Positions 34,084 through 45,869 of a stretch of DNA of 64,000 bases are shown here, one piece after another (the stretch's first letter is position 1; the number at the start of each line of letters is the position of its first letter). The position numbers and the translations under genes were made by a program. The notes beneath the pieces are model-generated. The model did not search any database and was not told the origin of the DNA. It saw only the letters and a program-made list of their open reading frames with translations. Origin of the DNA: Catonia carolina (Eukaryota > Arthropoda > Insecta > Hemiptera > Achilidae); NCBI GenBank assembly GCA_035578175.1, contig JAQMRL010000003.1, forward strand, positions 107,434,969 to 107,498,968, given 5' to 3'.

Positions 34084-34927
34084 TTCAGTTGCTTGTACTT
34101 GCCGTGGAAGTAAAAAGATTTCTATCTAATTTAGATTAATTCTGTCGGTTAACTAAAACGGATACAGTCCAATTGTTGACAGTGTAAGGGCACCTTTAAA
34201 AGAAAGGGAATAATTCATTTTATTGGGCATTTAAGTTGGAATACAAGTGATTATAATATGAAATGCACACTGCAATTTACTCGCCGCTGCCACCGCGTTG
34301 TCGTACATCAAATCATATTATATATCTGTGTAAAGTACATACTAAGTACTAATAACAATGGGTAGTAAACCGAGTGACTATCCATTGAACGGAGTTGAGG
34401 GTAGATTTATGTCGCCATTTTATGATCCATTCCCATTAGAAGCGGTTGGCAAGCATCTTCCATCCGTTTGTCTATCCATCATTTATCTCTTCTAATTTCT
34501 TTTCTCCTGAACATATTTTACCTACCAGCTGTTTCGATTACTACTGCAACTAGTAAAATTTTAATGTGTTTTGTTATCCGTGTTATATGCTTGTATATGG
34601 TATGCTTCCGGGTATATAATACAAATCTACGTTGTTTTTTGTTTAGTTGTGAAATTTAAATTCATCTTAATTTATTATTATTTCCAATAAAATGTTTTAT
34701 TTCCCGTAAGGATTTTAAGTTCATTTTCGTGATGTTAGGTGTTCTTCGCGATAATTGTCGTAGTTTACGTAATATTTTTTTCCGTATGCCGTTATCAGTA
34801 ACAAACCGATAATAAATCAGTAGTCTTACAAAACGTATGAAATTTCGTAGACGCTTCTAAAATAGCCTACGATTTATTTAGATTGTTTATGTTCATAAAT
34901 TTTATGGAAGAGAAATATATATAGGCA

Positions 34928-35508
34928 TTAACCCTTTCAGTGCCGAACAATAAGTTATTTAAAAATTTGATCTAAAGCCATTTAATTAGAATAAGGGTGT
35001 ACAAAAAGTGTCAACCCTTATTTCGAAAACTTTCAGGCGTAAGCCTGCGATTGCCTACCATAATTTTAACGTTACAGAAAAATAAAATTTCCTGTTAAAA
35101 ATTAATTTTTTCATCATGTTCATAAAATAAAGAAATCGTTCTAGAAAACTAAAACTATTCGGAATAGTTTTTTTAGTTTATTTAAAGTCGCTTTGACAGC
35201 TTAGTCATTAGCAACTACTGTGGGTTTTGGTACCTTAACGGTGGTTTTATCTAGTTAAAATTTCCAGACCCTAGCCGGGAATCGAACCCGGGACCTTTGG
35301 CTTTGCTAGTGCACTAGTCACTACGCCACGGAGGCGGTTTCAAAATACATTATTCTATTAATTTTTGTTAAATTTTTTTTTTTGTAAATGTTCGGTTATC
35401 CGGACGTTGGCACTTTATGCATAACTTACAGACGTCCGGTAAACCGGATGTTGCTACGTGTAATATATTGACGTCGTGTTTTCCGGACGTTGTTATTGAA
35501 AGGGTTAA
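34928..35508 (+). mobile_element. piggyBac-like TTAA MITE, family D copy 2
   Basis: Clean TTAACCCTTTCAGTGCCG left end (34928) and GACGTTGTTATTGAAAGGGT TAA right end (35508). It is 581 bp and holds the passenger SINE antisense (about 35160-35335). The right subterminal region has paired palindromes around GGTTATCCGGACG and GTCCGGTAAACCGGATG. Best-preserved copy in the window. Confidence 0.88.
35166..35337 (-). mobile_element. Hitchhiking SINE in family-D copy 2
   Basis: Antisense SINE with B-box complement GGGAATCGAACCCGGGACC and head complement CACTACGCCACGGAGGCGG. Same site and orientation as in copies 1, 3 and 4. Confidence 0.85.
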
Positions 35509-35649
35509 ATACGAGTATTTTTGTATTGGGTTGATTTAATTTCTGGCCAATTAGTTGTAGCTAGTTTTTGTGAATAAATTGTGAACTGTTGTTATTAGCC
35601 TGTAGGCTATCCAATTTCCAATGGGAGTTAACACTTAAAAAAACAAAAA

Positions 35650-36340
35650 TTGCTTTAATAAAGAATGCTTTATTGTTTGCGGATGATTTGTGGATTGTGT
35701 ATGAAAGTGAGGATGAGCTTTAGAGGTCGGTGTTTTTTTAATGAATTTTTAAAAAAATATAATTTCAACGTTTCCGTAAAAATAGAGTCAAAGGTAATGG
35801 AATTTACTTGTAAATATCCAACCAGATCTAAAATTGTGGTAGATAATGTGGTGCTCGAATGAGTATGACAGTACAATTATTTAGGTTGTGTTATCGGGTT
35901 TGATCAAGATTTTGATATAGAGAAGAAATTTGGCAAATTTCAAGCAGTGTGCGGCAATATTAGCAGAATACTAAGCAGGAAAACAAGAAAAGAAATTAGG
36001 ATAAAATTTTTAAGGTGATGGTTGCCTCAGTCCTACTCTATGGAAGTGTGTCATGGATTAGTACCAGACCACATAAGAGTAGAGTACATGCGGTAGAGAT
36101 TCGATTCCTGCGATGAGCAAGAATTGCAATCGTAGGGACCATGTAAGAAATCAAAACATAAGAACGGAATTGCATGTTTATAACCTGAATAGGAAGATTG
36201 CAGAATATCGGAATCGATGGAAGGAGCACGTAGAGAGAACCCCTGAGGGAAAGAAACTCCTCAATGGTTTGCAAAATAAACCGGAGGGGAAAAGGGATGT
36301 TGGGAGGCTACGCAGAATATGGCAATAATTGAAGTTTGTT
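35650..36340 (+). pseudogene. LINE RT fragment with FADD active-site box
   Basis: Frames read ALLFADDLWIVYESEDEL (the F/Y-A-D-D catalytic box), VMEFTCKYPTRSKIVVDN, YNYLGCVIGFDQDF, SVLLYGSVSWISTRPHKSRV, then REIKT-like and NLNRKIAEYRNRWKEHVERT, ending GKRDVGRLRRIW. These are the RT palm, thumb and C-terminal blocks in correct order. Several stops and frameshifts. 5'-truncated. Confidence 0.8.
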
Positions 36341-36877
36341 GCTTATGTGAGTCGGAACAGGCAAGAGCCTAATCCTTGATAGTGAGAAGAAGAAAAAAAT
36401 TATGAATTTAGGTTTTTTTCCATTGTACTCATACAATATCGGTTTACTGGTATTATGATTCAATTTGCAAATGTGCGGGTATATCCGCACCAACCGAGAT
36501 TCTTGATGAATGTTTTTATGGCTAACTGTTATTCGGGATTTCTGTGGTAATAAAATGCAATGGCGATTGAGTCGATTCTCCGAATTTTATATCACGTAGG
36601 TAAAATTTTATTATCCATTTTCTTATGTTCGATTCGTTACTTTTGATTAAAAATATAGAAATTATAGATCCTCATTACAAACAAAAACGAATTTTGGCCT
36701 CTTCAAACTTAGTATTTCGTAAAGAAGTAGAGATGCCAACTCTTTCGAGGTTGTCCGGTTGGCTTGTAAATAAATATCTGTTTGAGTGTTGGATTGTTTG
36801 GCATCCCCAACAAATAGTTATATCAATGGTCATCAATTAAATTTTATCCAGGTAAAATTTTGGTAGGACTGCTACAT

Positions 36878-36968
36878 ATACAGAACAATCCCGCTAGTCC
36901 AAATTAATTCGGACCGAGACCTGCTCGGATTTCATAATTTTCGTTTTATCCGAAAAATATCGCTTGTG
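36878..36968 (+). mobile_element. pogo/Tigger-like terminal fragment
   Basis: CAGAACAATCCCGCTAGTCC, AATTAATTCGGACCGAGACC, TGCTCGGATTTCATAATTTT and TTTTATCCGAAAAAT resemble pogo-type left ends (compare 17614). The right end was not found. Confidence 0.5.
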
Positions 36969-37629
36969 GATAGCTTATTTATTGGAATATTTAATTTTTT
37001 ATTCAATTTGTAAATATACGGATTTATCCGTCAATACTCCGCGAAGGATTAATAAGATTTTTGTCATGCTATCCTATTACTTTGATTAGCTTATCTATAT
37101 AGAATCCACAACCACCGCAATCTTCTCAAGACTATACTTTTTATTATAAACAATTATTTTCGATAGCTTTCTATAAAGTTACATCATTAATCCATGTCAA
37201 AATAAAACTAATAGGAAGATACTTTTGTCGACGACTAACTAACTACTTATTTGCCGACTACATAATATAATACATTAATACGCTACATTGTCAGTGTGTT
37301 TACCACAGTTGAAGTGTATGCATGTCCTTATGTAAAAATAATAAAGATGATGAAATTTATTACTACTGTTTTATATAGCAGTAGTATTTGTTTTACGATA
37401 AAATTAATATTATTGTTTTTTGATTGCGTTTAAACAAGCCGTAGTTTTTGCTTAGATTTATGATGCATCCTCCTAGGCAAGTCGTATTACCAACTCCTCT
37501 TTCTTCTCATTTCTCATTATCTTCTCCATATCCATCAAACAGTTAACTTGGGTGCTTTGTAAGTTTTGTACATAGTTTTTAATACATCGATTTAAGGATC
37601 CAAGGTAATGGAAGTAAAAACTCATTGCA

Positions 37630-38310
37630 TTTAGATCTGAAGGCTCGATTTTACTGCCACTTTCTCACCCTAATTCGTTGTACGTATGCAGATGATACAG
37701 CTGTCCGTGGTTCTGATGGGAGCCCAGTTGCTACCTCCGGTATTTTACAAAATTATTTGGACACACTTAAAGCGTGGTTGTCAAAATGGCGAATAAAAGT
37801 TAACGAAACAAAATCTCAAAATACGACTTCCGGAGATATACGTGCCCTGATGTAAAATTAAATAATGAGAACACCTAACGTCAGTGACGTAAAATACCTT
37901 GGGCTGAATCTCGACCGTAGACTAAGTGGGAAGACACACACATCAGGACGAAAAGAAAACAACTGGACATCATCTTTCGCAAAATTTATCGGCTCTTAGG
38001 GCTTCGCTTAAATTTTTCGGTCAACATTAAGATGGCCATATTCAAATCAGTCATATAAACCAATATGGGCCTACGGTATCGCTCTTTGTGGTACTGCAAA
38101 CACATCAAATGAAGTTTTGGAAAGGTTTTAAAATAAGATTGTGAGAGCCATATTTAATATCCCATGGTACATGTAGAATGATTATATTTTCCAAAACATC
38201 GACCTCGTATCAGTTAAAAAAGAAATTTCTAGAATGAGTAAAAAATTATTTCAACGCCTACAAGAACTTCCAAACCATTTAGCCTTGGACTTTCTTAACA
38301 AATAACGCAC
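37630..38310 (+). pseudogene. Jockey-clade LINE RT fragment
   Basis: Frames read CTYADDTAVRGSDGSPVATS (YADD catalytic box), DTLKAWLSKWRIKVNETKS, then after frameshifts WAYGIALCGTANTSNEVLER, RAIFNIPWYM and IDLVSVKKEISRMSKK. The series W.YGI.L.G.A..SN.E.L.RFQ...LR.I...PWY is specific to Jockey-clade elements. Ends near LDFLNK at about 38305. Inactive. Confidence 0.85.
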
Positions 38311-38639
38311 GTGTCAATTTAAGGTTAAAACAAACCCATTTTATAGATTTAAGTGAGAGATTTTAAATGTGTTATTAATTATTAATTCCAATGTATATCA
38401 ACTCTATTACTTATTGTTCATACTTAAACAGATTGTATTTTTTCATTTAATAAAAAAATATTTTTTTATATTGGCAGAAACCGAAACCCCTGAACAAGTT
38501 CTTGCAATGACATGCTGTCGTTACTTTACAAATCTGTAACTAGTAAATCAATTCCTTAATTGACCAATTCACTCCATTATGGATTAAGTTCAAATAAATT
38601 AAGTACATGATGTGTACAAGTAATGAAATACCTATAATA

Positions 38640-39190
38640 TTAGTTCTTGGCATTATAAAACGGCCACATTACCAGTAATAGTATATGGAAGTGAAACCAT
38701 TTTCAATACGAATCACTCAGTTGAAGTAGATAAAATTCTAAATTGGAAAGAAGAATATTTAGAACATGCTTGAAAAAAAACATGGGAAAATGGCCATTGA
38801 AAGATAGCATCCTATGAATCCGTTTATCAAGAAATAGAACCAGTAATAAGCTCAACTAAAAAAATGAGAATCTCCTTTTATGACATTATCAAAACACCGG
38901 AAAATAGAGTACTTAGAAAAATCATAGAGGCAATTTGGAATAAGAAATACGAAATAAAATGGATCAAGAAAGTTAAAAAAAAATTATGGAGGAAATTTAG
39001 ATTAAACTGGAAAGATTTAAAACGTAAATCAGAAAAACTAAAATACTAAAAGAAAAACACACCATCTTACAATCTAAAACTAGAAAACACACGGAAAGGG
39101 TGTTTTCAGACGAAGAAAGAAAAGCAATGTCCGATAGATTGAAAAAATACTGGGAACAAAAGCTTCAAAAGAGATTTAAGAAGTAATTGA
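38640..39190 (+). pseudogene. LINE RT C-terminal fragment ('WIKKVKKKL' family)
   Basis: Reads LPVIVYGSETIFNTNHSVEV DKILNWK in two parts, then MRISFYDIIKTPENRVLRKI, KKYEIKWIKKVKKKL and WKDLKRKSEKLKY. Same family as 8965-9425 and 42215-43085 by the K-R-I-S-F-x-x-H-I-x-R-T-P-E-N-R and K-W-I/F-K-x-V-K-x-x-L blocks. Its last 60 codons are open. Confidence 0.7.
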
Positions 39191-40047
39191 CTAAATCCAG
39201 TTTGGTCAAACACGAATAATAATAATAATAGTTCTTGTATTTATGTATTAGTTTTTTTAAATTTACTAAGTAGTACATAGACTAACGCCACAATAAATAT
39301 TCACATGACATTGAATTCCATATAACTATCTTTACAAGAGAAGTTTAGTTTGAGATATTTTAAATAGGTGAATACAGACGGACACCAGACTCTTTTCTCA
39401 TCATCAAATTATTCGCTGATAATTTTGTCGCAGTATGTAGGCCTGTGTATTACATCCTTACAAACTTGTTGCCTGATTTAACTTCCTGTTCCTTTTGTTG
39501 ATTCCAACCATGAGTAATTTTGTTTCGTCGTTACCACTTTACTTATAAACTTCTAATCAAATGAAAATTCAATTATTAATTGTCGGTGGGAATTTCTTTT
39601 AAAGTTATTAATTGAACTTTTTAGGTCAATCAAGGGAATAAAAAGAAGGAAGTAAGTGGTCAAGTGAGAGAGAGATATTTGATTATCATTGTAATGTAGG
39701 CCCTACCTGAATGAAAAGAAAACACTTGACAAAAACACAACTAGAGTATGACAGACCATCTTCATCAACATCTCTAGTATTCTCAAGTATGGACCTACTA
39801 ACCCAGTCACTTCACTTTGTTGAGAGTTCCCCAATGAATCTTGAACTAGACATCTAGATTGGAGGTAGCCGTTTATTGTTCATTATTATTTTTCTTTCCG
39901 TAAATAAATTGCACTGTTTTTAATCTTATCTAGGTGTATTAATAAAATGAAAAGCTATTTTTGGATATGATTACAAATAATTAAAGATATTTTAGCAACG
40001 TACCTATTATTTAATTGTTATTATTTTGAGTTTTAATTAACTTTATA

Positions 40048-41565
40048 CTGGTATCCAAAATTTATGGAAAATATTTCGAGTGTAAGGGAAATTTCAAGAT
40101 ATATGCAAATGTGAACCTCTCTGGAATACAAAATAAAATTATGATGAATCAAAAAATTTTGTCCGCCAACTCGAATGTAACTTTTTTTTTAACGGGAAGG
40201 TCATACGACAAATGATTTCAATGCGAAATTTCAAAACAATTTGAATAGCGATAACTGCAAACTGCACATCGTATCTCATAAGGTATGTTCAAACTCGTGC
40301 GCTTTCTTTTTCAACTTGCCATGTCGCATGCTACATCGTATTCGCTTAGAGGCATACCACCTTCCCGCACTCGTTTAAAGAGCTGTAAAAATGCATGGTT
40401 CAGTCCAAAAAATCATTTCCGCATCTTTACGTGAAGCCAAAATACACTTTTTAAAAGAAAAATGGCCGGCATTTTAAAATGGAACATCAGACTTCTATTT
40501 TAAAATGTTCAAATAGAGAAAACTCTGATCTTCAACGTCATTTTAAACGTGTCGTGATCTTAAACGCCGTTCTTTTATGAAAAGCCTGGATAGAGTAACG
40601 GACGTTTAAAAACCACATTAACGGAAAACCGGCTAAAATCTGAGTACTCTTTATGCGTAAATTGCTGTATCTCTGACTAGTTTCAAAATAAAATAATCTA
40701 AGTCATACCAATCAACGCTGGAAAGAACAGGCTTTAACTTAGTGTAGTGTTTAAAAATATTCGTTGTTTTTTTTGTAGATAAAGCTCTCCAAATGAGTGC
40801 GGACAGGTGAAATGGCATGCCTCTGAGCGCATGCGACATCGCACGAGTGTGGATATAGCTATTCGGTTAGGAGTCTAATAAATTTTTACAAAAAAATGTT
40901 AATTAAATAACATTTGAAAATAATTTATTGGTGACACACATATTATAAATGAAATTAAATCAGCTGAAATTTAATTGTTCCATCGGTTAATCATGTTATT
41001 CATGTCATTTTGTTTCTGTATGTATCATCACATTTGGTGGTTATGATTTTGTAGTATAGTTTCCAATTGAGAAAAAAGTTAAACAAGAAATAACTTGCAG
41101 TTCTTACTCGACCACTTGTTATTAGCAACTACTGAGCAAATAAAATTAAAAATTGAAAACGTAGCTTGTAAGACGTCGCTTTTGATCTAATCGGTCCGTA
41201 TCTCGTGTATCAATACTCGTGATGTGCTACGTTTTCTGAAAACGTCGCTTAAGTGACGCTATGCCATTGTGAAATGACCTTAAGTAGGCCTATATGCCAT
41301 TCAAAAAGGTGTTGCTGAAATGTAAAGAAAGACAAATATCTTATAAACCGTATGAGATGTCGATGTGCGGTTTTCTCCATTTAAATTGTCTTGAAATTTC
41401 TCATTTAAATCATTAATTAAGTTACATTCAAGATGGCGGAAAAAAATTTATGATTCATCATAAAATAGTATTTTGTATTCGAGTGAAGTCCACATTTGCA
41501 TACACCTTGGAATTTCCCTTGCATTCGAAATATGTTGCCGTACTCGGAGTTTTGGGACACCAAGT
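40048..41565. mobile_element. Large foldback element with ~240-bp inverted arms
   Basis: Left arm 40048-40290 (CTGGTATCCAAAATTTATGG, AAGGGAAATTTCAAGATATA, TGCAAATGTGAACCTC, ATGATGAATCAAAAAATTTT) is matched by the complement of 41335-41565. The outer ends read CTGGTATCCAAAA and CTTGGTGTCCCAAAA after orientation, each next to TATA. The 1-kb centre has a second nested inverted pair (about 40290-40345 and 40815-40856). Non-coding. Confidence 0.75.
40290..40858. mobile_element. Nested TIR element inside the foldback
   Basis: ACTCGTGCG and TGTCGCATGC near the left end reappear in complement as GCATGCGACATCGCACGAGT near the right end. It contains YY1-like and AAGATGGC-like words but no frame of note. 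Boundaries approximate. Confidence 0.45.
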
Positions 41566-42214
41566 ATATTGACTAAAGTAATTGTAATTAAGTAAACCGA
41601 CTTTCGCCGATTGTTTCTTCTTTAGGTTCGGATATAATTTTGACAGTAGTTATATGGTGGTAAAATTACCTAATCAAAAATAATATTAGTCAAGTTGCGT
41701 GGAAAGACTTCATGGGATCGAGAAGAGTAAATCCTAAAAAAAACTGTTCCGTATTTAAAATTTTTTTAAGTGTTGCAAATGCCGCGTTAGTTAAATTCTT
41801 TGTATAAATCGTTAAATACACGTGTATGTAAATCATTATTGTTTTCTCGGGCGTGTCTGAATCGAATTTGACAATTGCAAAGATATTGAAGGACATAATT
41901 AAATAAATAATATATTTTATAGAAAATATTGGATTTCGATTATAGGCACTACAGGCTAAAAGGTTTATTACAGTAATAAAATGTATTTCTGATATCACTA
42001 CTATAAATTATTATTTTAGTATGAGTTAATAAATTAATTTCTTATCGAAACTTTATAAATTTACGTTTCTATCGTATGCGTGTTTCGATTCCTTGAAATA
42101 ACTTCAGTTGTTTTCTTTTTTTTACCTTTTTTCTAGAATTTCTTGTAAAAATCAATCACTATACGTCAGTAGTTAAAGGCGCGTTTTATATTATAATAAA
42201 AGCTCTGGAATTTA

Positions 42215-43085
42215 TCATCTGAAAATGGAAAGAAAGCAATCCCGAAAACATCAAAATTGGCTGGCCAAAAGATAACATCAAAGTGAATTGCCTAGAGTTT
42301 TCTGACGATCTAGTTTTGCTTGCAAACAATGTTCAAGAAGCCAGGCAACAAATAACCTCTCTAGCAGATAAAAAAATAAAATCGGGCTAAAAATATCTTA
42401 CAAAAAAACAGAGTTTATGATTATCGATCCACTATGCCTTAACAAAATTGATATCAGAGGCAATTTTATTGATATAGGCCTAGTTGAAAATTTTTAAATA
42501 TTTGAGCGGACCATTAATTACAAATGCAACGATTAAGTCGCCTGGAACGAGAGAATCGCCAGACTCATCATAGGACAACATCTCACCAAAAACACATACA
42601 ACAAAAAATGTCTGTCAATCCACACCAAACTTAAACACTACAAATCAGTCGTTAGATCTCAAGTGATGTACGGAAGTGAAACTCTCTTTAGCATCGACAG
42701 TGGTGGAATCTTAAGAACTTGTATCAACAAAAAACACCAAATCAATGGACAATATAGGCTTTTATTCAACGAACAAGTCTACAAAGATATAGAACAATAG
42801 CAATGAGAAAAAAGTGACTTTTCTTCCTGGGACACATACAGAGAACTCCAGCAACACGCCTTCTAAGAAGAATAACTGAAAAACTACTAACCGCTTTCTG
42901 AAAAAGCTATAGTAACCTGGCTCAGAGAAATTGAAAACGACATGGAAGAACTCGACCTAACCATGGAGGACCTAACGGAACGTACACCTTAGTATATACA
43001 CCAAATGGGAAATCACCAAGTTCGATTAACCACCAAAACAGTCAAACGCACAATTGGGGTTTGTTCAGATAAATAAAGAAAATAA
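42215..43085 (+). pseudogene. LINE RT fragment
   Basis: Reads NPENIKIGWPKDNIKVNCLE, FSDDLVLLANNVQEARQQIT (catalytic box degraded from ADD to SDD), YLTKKQ, later VVRSQVMYGSETLFSIDSGG, FFLGHIQRTPATRLLRRITE KL. Blocks are in the order RT palm, thumb and C-terminus, with many stops. Same lineage as 38640-39190. Confidence 0.75.
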
Positions 43086-43889
43086 GATGTGAAAATATGA
43101 AAAAGTTTTGGAACAGCAAGAACATATGAAAAAATGACTAAGTGATTCTATGTGGTCATAAAAAACCCTTTGACAAGTGTATTATATCTGAGGGGGATTA
43201 CTTTGAAGGGGACAATATTGATATACCTAGATGAATAAATAAAAATTTTTTTAAGAAAAACTAAATTTCCCGTTATATTTTGATCAAACCTCGTATATCA
43301 CATTAATTGTGGTTATTAGCGACTATGTTAACCTCAGTAACTATGTAGCTAATGGAAGTAGAAGAAAAACAGTAGAAACAATGGTTAAACCTGGTAATCT
43401 ACTAACTTTGAGCTCGTTTATCGATTCCATAATTAGTTTCTCATAGTTGTGGATAAGTTCTTTTGGATTTACATATTTTATTTGTGTTCATTTGTACATA
43501 ATATATTGAAGCATAAAACAATATAATATTATTATGGATACATAATAATTTAATAGCATTAGTTTCATTAGTATTTAAGCAACAAATACAGTTTTAATTA
43601 CTAACTTAGGCCTACTAATACAGTACCGTAACAGTTCCAGTAGTATAAAATAAACACAGAAGCACACAATTGATCTACCCTTGAACATGGATATCCGTAG
43701 TTAGATAAATTACTTTTCCCATCACGAAGTTAATACAAGTAAGTTTAGATTTTTTAGTTGTAATTAAGGAAAGTAACTTTGTGTCGTAATGATTTTTGTA
43801 TAACTAATTGGAAAATAAATTAAGTATTGAAAATTACTGCCATTAATAAGAAGAATATATTTTAATTTGTTCTGTGTGTTTTTTTTTAT

Positions 43890-44793
43890 ACTTTCTCTTG
43901 CCTATATGAATGTATAGGAAGGGAAGTATTGTTTTCATGTAGATTTTTTAAAATCGAGTTTTCACCGGATATACACCTTTTCAGACCCCCTGAACCCAAA
44001 AACATGTCTTTAGCGATTGGGCTGTGTGAGCGTGCGTGCGTATGGAACAATCGTACGAGGTTGAAACCTGAAACTTAAGTTAGATATTACTACCGGACCC
44101 GATACGAAAATTTTCATCAAAATCGGTCAGCCGGAAGTAGTAGTTTATTCGTGTAATTTTTCACTTTTTTGCTATTTTCTCAAAAACGACTCCTACGATT
44201 TTTTTTTTTTTTTTTTGAATATCGCCTCATTATACTACACTTTTTATACTTTACAAGATAGGGTAGGCTCCATGTCTGCTGAAATTTTTGGGGAGGCTGT
44301 TCTCTCGTAAAAAAGGGTTTAATATACGTTTTAGCGCAAAAGTGTATGTAATAAACTTTGTAGACAATTTAAGATCCTACAAATTTTATTTCAAACTTTT
44401 TTTGTATAACGCTTAGTTTAGCGATAATTAGTGATTTTCTGTTTTTTCATGGAAATCTGTAAAAATTCGTTTTTTGAAGATTTCGGCCGCAGTATGCATT
44501 TTACGACAAAAGTGTATAAATCAAATTTATAGGAAATTCAAAGATCTACAACTTTTATTTGAAGCATTTATCTTTACAGAGCCTAGTTTAGCGGCAGAGT
44601 GATTTTCCGTATTATTAAGACAAACTAAGGTTGGTTTTAATTTTGCATTATTCATCATGATTAAAATAAGGTTATGTTTTTCGAGGTTAGTTTTTTTTTT
44701 ATTTCTAATGTTTTATTTTTAATGTTAGGTTATGTTGTTCATTATTTATATTGGCAAGAGATAGTCGCGTGAGTGTTTTACATCAGATTTTTT
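43890..44793 (+). repeat. Family-A repeat, copy 5 (best full-length)
   Basis: Starts ACTTTCTCTTGCCTATATGA, contains all family blocks (AATCGAGTTTTCACCGGAT, AATCGGTCAGCCGGAAGTAG, CATGTCTGCTGAAATTTTTG, GCATTTTACGACAAAAGTGT, GATTTTCCGTATTATTAAGA) and ends GGCAAGAGATAGTC then GTGAGTGTTTTACATCAGAT. 904 bp; no ORF. Confidence 0.88.
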
Positions 44794-44921
44794 AAATTCT
44801 ATACAAGCTATTGCGTATCCGTTAAATAAACTGGTTTATTTTTTTCTTCAGTCTTTACTCTTGTATACTGCTCGTTACATTATACAGGGCGTTTCATAAT
44901 GTTCTTCGGGGTTACGAAAAT

Positions 44922-45189
44922 TCAGTATACAAAAAAACTATTCCACTTACCTAAATGGAAGTTGTACCGGCCGATGCAGGGACTCAAACAGTTATTTTTA
45001 AACATCTGTAAATGTTCAATGTGTGCTCCTTTGGTGACACGGCACACATCAACACGAAAGTCTAGCTCTTGCCAAACACGTTCTAAGATGTCCCTTTCGG
45101 TAGAATTGATTGCACTGATTGTGCGATCCTTCAGCTCAGCGATATCGTTCGGCATTGGTGTCATAAACACCTTGCCTTTCACATAACCC
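44922..45189 (-). pseudogene. Transposase C-terminal fragment of the same transposon
   Basis: Reads KGKVFMTPMPNDIAELKDRT, ISAINSTERDILERVWQELD, FRVDVCRVTKGAHIEHL. It fits the conserved C-terminal block of the same transposase family (K-D-x-V-F-x-x-P-x-P-x-x-x-x-E-L-K, W-x-E-L-D-Y-R, C-R-V-T-x-G-x-H-I-E-H-L). It is in a different frame from the N-terminal part, consistent with a deletion junction between about 45190 and 45300. Confidence 0.8.
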
Positions 45190-45201
45190 TAGAGAAAGAA
45201 G

Positions 45202-45669
45202 TCACATGGCGTGAGGTCTGGTGATCTTGGTGGCCACACGCATAATGTGTTGTTCTTCTTCAGACGCGCGTCCTATCCGGCGCCGACCTGTTTTACCTCC
45301 ATCAGATAGATGCTGCATTAATTGAAGATGGTACGGTTTGAATAATAAAAGTTTACGGAGAACTCTCCACATTGTTGTTTTAGGAATTCGTAACTCTCTC
45401 CCTGCAAACGCAGTCGATTTCGACGGGCTGCGAATAAAACTTGCTGACACACGTTCGGTATTGGCATCTCAGGTTGATGGACGACCAGTTGATTTTCTCT
45501 TGCACAAGCAACCAGTTTCAATGAATTTTTTATACCATGCACGAATTGAATTGTCACTTGGTGGATCCTTATTAAATTTCAACCGAAACGCACGTTGCAC
45601 AGTAATTACTGACTTTGACACGTGAAATTTTAACACACAAAACGACTTCTCACTTCCCTTGGCAGCCAT
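45202..45669 (-). pseudogene. Transposase N-terminal HTH domain (DUF4817-type), one in-frame stop
   Basis: The start codon is at 45667-45669. It reads MAAKGSEKSFCVLKFHVSKS, VITVQRAFRLKFNKDPPSDN, IRAWYKKFIETGCL, GRPST, a single TGA (45469-45471), then SFIRSPSKSTAFAGRELRIP and KTTMWRVLRKLLLFKPYHLQ. This is the widespread insect transposase N-terminus with paired helix-turn-helix motifs (V-Q-R-x-F-R-x-x-F and T-T-V-W-R-V-L-R-K). After 45300 the sequence departs from the family. Dead because of the stop and missing core. Confidence 0.8.
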
Positions 45670-45869
45670 TTTCTCTACTGTCTACGCCTAGCGGGCCCAC
45701 GGTTGACTAACTGCCCAGAATATGTGGAAAAAACTATTTGAAGTGCTCTTTCGTACAGTACTTGTTTCATTCTTATAAGTGAGATACTTTTTTGTACTGA
45801 ATTTTTGTAACCCTGAAGTACATTATGAAACACCCTGGATGTAGTAGGATTTTGTTGTAGTAGAAAAAA

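Larger units (their letters stand above)
44885..45841 (-). mobile_element. DNA transposon with ~45-bp TIRs and internally deleted transposase
   Basis: The left TIR CAGGGCGTTTCATAATGTTC, TTCGGGGTTACGAAAATTCA is matched by the complement of the right end, TACATTATGAAACACCCTGG (ending 45840). On the minus strand it encodes an N-terminal HTH and a C-terminal piece but no catalytic middle. The element is 0.96 kb, roughly half the expected autonomous length, so it is a non-autonomous deletion derivative. Confidence 0.82.

Noticed and set aside
44330..44600. CRISPR-like array from repeated phrases in family A
   Set aside because: The repeats are few, diverged and part of a dispersed eukaryotic element; nothing prokaryotic is present.
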